From: an uncultured Selenomonadaceae bacterium
GTDB taxonomy: Bacteria > Bacillota > Negativicutes > Selenomonadales > Selenomonadaceae
DNA: 15,778 nucleotides
Reading direction: 5' to 3'
Assembly (NCBI GenBank): GCA_902782705.1
Contig: CACZOL010000182.1
Coordinates: 1-15,778, forward strand
Shown: piece by piece, positions 15,036-15,778 of the stretch
Position numbering within the stretch: the stretch's first letter is position 1
Layout: every line of letters starts with the position of its first letter
Notes under the pieces: generated by a model
Told to the model about the DNA's origin: nothing
The model's database searches: none
Seen by the model: only the letters and a program-made list of their open reading frames with translations
Position numbers and translations under genes: made by a program

Positions 15036-15443
15036 TCAACGAACGCGAGCGGCTTCCTCTTCCTTCGGCTCCTCTTCAGGAACGCCGACGCCCTGCACAT
15101 GAATATTGACCTCGACAACGGACAGACCCGTCATCGTCTCGATCGCCTGCTTGACGTTCTCCTGCGCCGCAAGAGCGACCTCGGGAATCCGAACGCCATA
15201 CTTCACGATAATATAAAGATCCACGGCGGCTTCCGTCTCGCCGACCTCAACCTTGACGCCCTTCGCGAAATTCTTCTTACCGAGAATCTCGGCGATGCCG
15301 CCGGCGATACCGCCGCTCATGCCCTCGATGCCTTTGACCTCCGTCGCCGCGAGGCCGGCAATGATGCTGACGACTTCGTCCGCAATCCGCACCGCGCCCA
15401 GCGCGCCTTTCTTGTTCAAGGTCTCCGATTTGTTGTCTGCCAT
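15036..15443 (-). CDS. asp23: Asp23/Gls24 family envelope stress response protein
   Basis: The 135-residue protein is of the Asp23/Gls24 (DUF322) family, related to B. subtilis YqhY and YloU. It begins MADNKSETLNKKGALGAVRI, then ADEVVSIIAGLAATEVKGIE, a glycine-rich GMSGGIAGGIAEIL, and VKVEVGETEAAVDLYIIVKY. GVRIPEVALAAQENVKQAIE is followed by MTGLSVVEVNIHVQGV, and the tail is acidic. It is the first gene of the leftward array and has an excellent AGGGAGG before its ATG, suggesting high expression. Staphylococcal Asp23 is an abundant protein at the membrane tied to cell-envelope homeostasis. In B. subtilis the homologue yqhY is next to nusB and affects lipid synthesis. The role here is inferred from family and neighbours. 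Confidence 0.93.
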   Translation of the reverse strand: MADNKSETLNKKGALGAVRIADEVVSIIAGLAATEVKGIEGMSGGIAGGIAEILGKKNFAKGVKVEVGETEAAVDLYIIVKYGVRIPEVALAAQENVKQAIETMTGLSVVEVNIHVQGVGVPEEEPKEEEAARVR

Positions 15444-15458
15444 GGAAAAAACCTCCCT

Positions 15459-15497
15459 TTATAAATTTTCTGCCGTACGCCCGAAAGCGCCGCGCAT
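15459..15497 (-). CDS. possible 12-codon leader ORF before asp23
   Basis: On the minus strand an ATG at 15497 stands 6 bases after GAGG and opens MRGAFGRTAENL, then TAA directly next to the AGGGAGG of asp23. Eight bases upstream of that GAGG is an AGGAGG that could pair with CCTCC (see hairpin). It could be a leader peptide, but so short a frame may occur by chance. Confidence 0.25.
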   Translation of the reverse strand: MRGAFGRTAENL

Positions 15498-15511
15498 GGC
15501 AATCCTCAGCC

Positions 15512-15528
15512 CCTCCTAAAAATGGAGG
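15512..15528 (-). promoter_or_regulatory. 5-bp hairpin in the asp23 leader that hides an AGGAGG
   Basis: CCTCC and GGAGG are separated by a 7-base A/T loop in the RNA leader. The 3' arm is a ribosome-binding-like AGGAGGGG, which would be masked when the stem forms. With 5 bp it is modestly stable. Whether it controls anything is unknown. Confidence 0.3.
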
Positions 15529-15543
15529 CACATTACCGCCTTT

Positions 15544-15572
15544 ATTATAACAGACATTGCCCCAACAAACAA
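15544..15572 (-). promoter_or_regulatory. sigma-A-type promoter of the asp23-nusB-recN array
   Basis: On the minus strand the -10 is a perfect TATAAT (15544-15549) preceded by TGT, an extended -10. The -35 is TTGTTT (15567-15572) at a 17-base spacing. Transcription should begin around 15537, giving a leader of about 95 bases before asp23. It lies between the tRNA terminator and the first gene and probably serves much of the 14-gene array. Confidence 0.8.
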
Positions 15573-15649
15573 TCAAAAATCCACGCAAGGCGACGATTTA
15601 TTGCAACATTATTTCGCGTATCATAAGACAATTTTTAGGCTAAGCGCAC

Positions 15650-15683
15650 AAAAAAGGCTTCCAGAGAAATTTCCGGAAGCCTT
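15650..15683 (-). terminator. rho-independent terminator of the tRNA-Thr gene
   Basis: On the minus strand AAGGCTTCC pairs perfectly with GGAAGCCTT across a 12-base loop, and the second arm runs into six T bases. It lies 11 bases past the tRNA 3' end and separates the tRNA from the asp23 promoter. Confidence 0.9.
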
Positions 15684-15693
15684 GCTACTCTTA

Positions 15694-15769
15694 TGGAGCT
15701 AGCTATAGGACTTGAACCTACGACCTGCTCATTACGAATGAGCTGCTCTACCAACTGAGCTAAGCTAGC
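15694..15769 (-). tRNA. tRNA-Thr (anticodon CGU)
   Basis: The 76-base minus-strand sequence folds as a standard tRNA. The acceptor stem pairs GCTAGCT with AGCTAGC. The D stem is GCTC/GAGC with an AGTTGGTA loop. The anticodon stem GCTCA/TGAGC holds the loop TTCGTAA with anticodon CGT (15734-15736). The T arm is GTAGG/CCTAT with TTCAAGT. The 3' CCA is encoded (15694-15696). CGU reads ACG, a threonine codon. The discriminator is T. A terminator follows. Other tRNA genes may lie beyond the right edge. Confidence 0.96.
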
Positions 15770-15778
15770 GTGACTGAC

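Noticed and set aside
13888..15102. 404-residue rightward open frame
   Set aside because: Antisense to nusB, the DUF2273 gene and amaP, with no ribosome binding site or recognised domain.
1..15778. CRISPR arrays, insertion sequences, phage or defence genes
   Set aside because: No regularly spaced repeats, transposase motifs, integrase or defence signatures were seen. The single tRNA gene shows no flanking duplicate typical of an integration site within the window.

Overview
This is a GC-rich stretch of a bacterial chromosome. It carries almost only housekeeping genes and reads as a non-spore-forming Firmicute, most likely a member of the Negativicutes (Selenomonas-like); that taxonomic guess is inference. 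The evidence is the block asp23-amaP-DUF2273-nusB-xseA-xseB-ispA-dxs-tlyA-nadK-argR-recN, a Firmicutes arrangement, together with strong AGGAGG-type ribosome binding sites and a PurF with a propeptide and iron-sulfur cysteines. The sporulation genes spoIVB and spo0A, which follow recN in spore formers, are absent.

Layout. Positions 1-318 hold the 5' part of a leftward gene with an ATPase-like domain, cut by the window edge. Positions 319-750 are an AT-rich divergent intergenic region with a perfect 11-bp-arm palindrome, an 11-nt direct repeat and a perfect extended -10 box. A rightward three-gene operon follows: a small three-helix membrane protein, pncB and purF. It ends in a 62-bp perfect palindrome that holds the stop codons of both convergent operons and should terminate transcription from both sides.

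Everything from 4092 to 15443 is one leftward array of 14 tightly packed genes. In transcription order these are asp23, amaP, a DUF2273 gene, nusB, xseA, xseB, ispA, dxs, tlyA, nadK, argR, recN, a NUDIX ADP-ribose pyrophosphatase gene and an M50 site-2 protease gene. A sigma-A-type promoter at about 15544-15572 drives it. Two non-coding structures interrupt the array: an imperfect hairpin between nusB and xseA, and a 164-bp imperfect inverted repeat between nadK and argR. A tRNA-Thr(CGU) gene with its own terminator lies upstream of the promoter.

Functionally the array joins an envelope-associated Asp23/AmaP module, transcription antitermination (NusB), exonuclease VII, isoprenoid precursor synthesis (Dxs, IspA), an S4-domain RNA methyltransferase, NADP synthesis, arginine regulation, recombination repair and ADP-ribose clean-up. 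The rightward operon pairs two PRPP-consuming enzymes, one for NAD salvage and one for the first step of purine synthesis. I found no phage genes, CRISPR array, transposase or obvious new defence system. The least explained pieces are the 164-bp repeat element, the operator-like palindrome upstream of the first operon, and two possible short leader ORFs.
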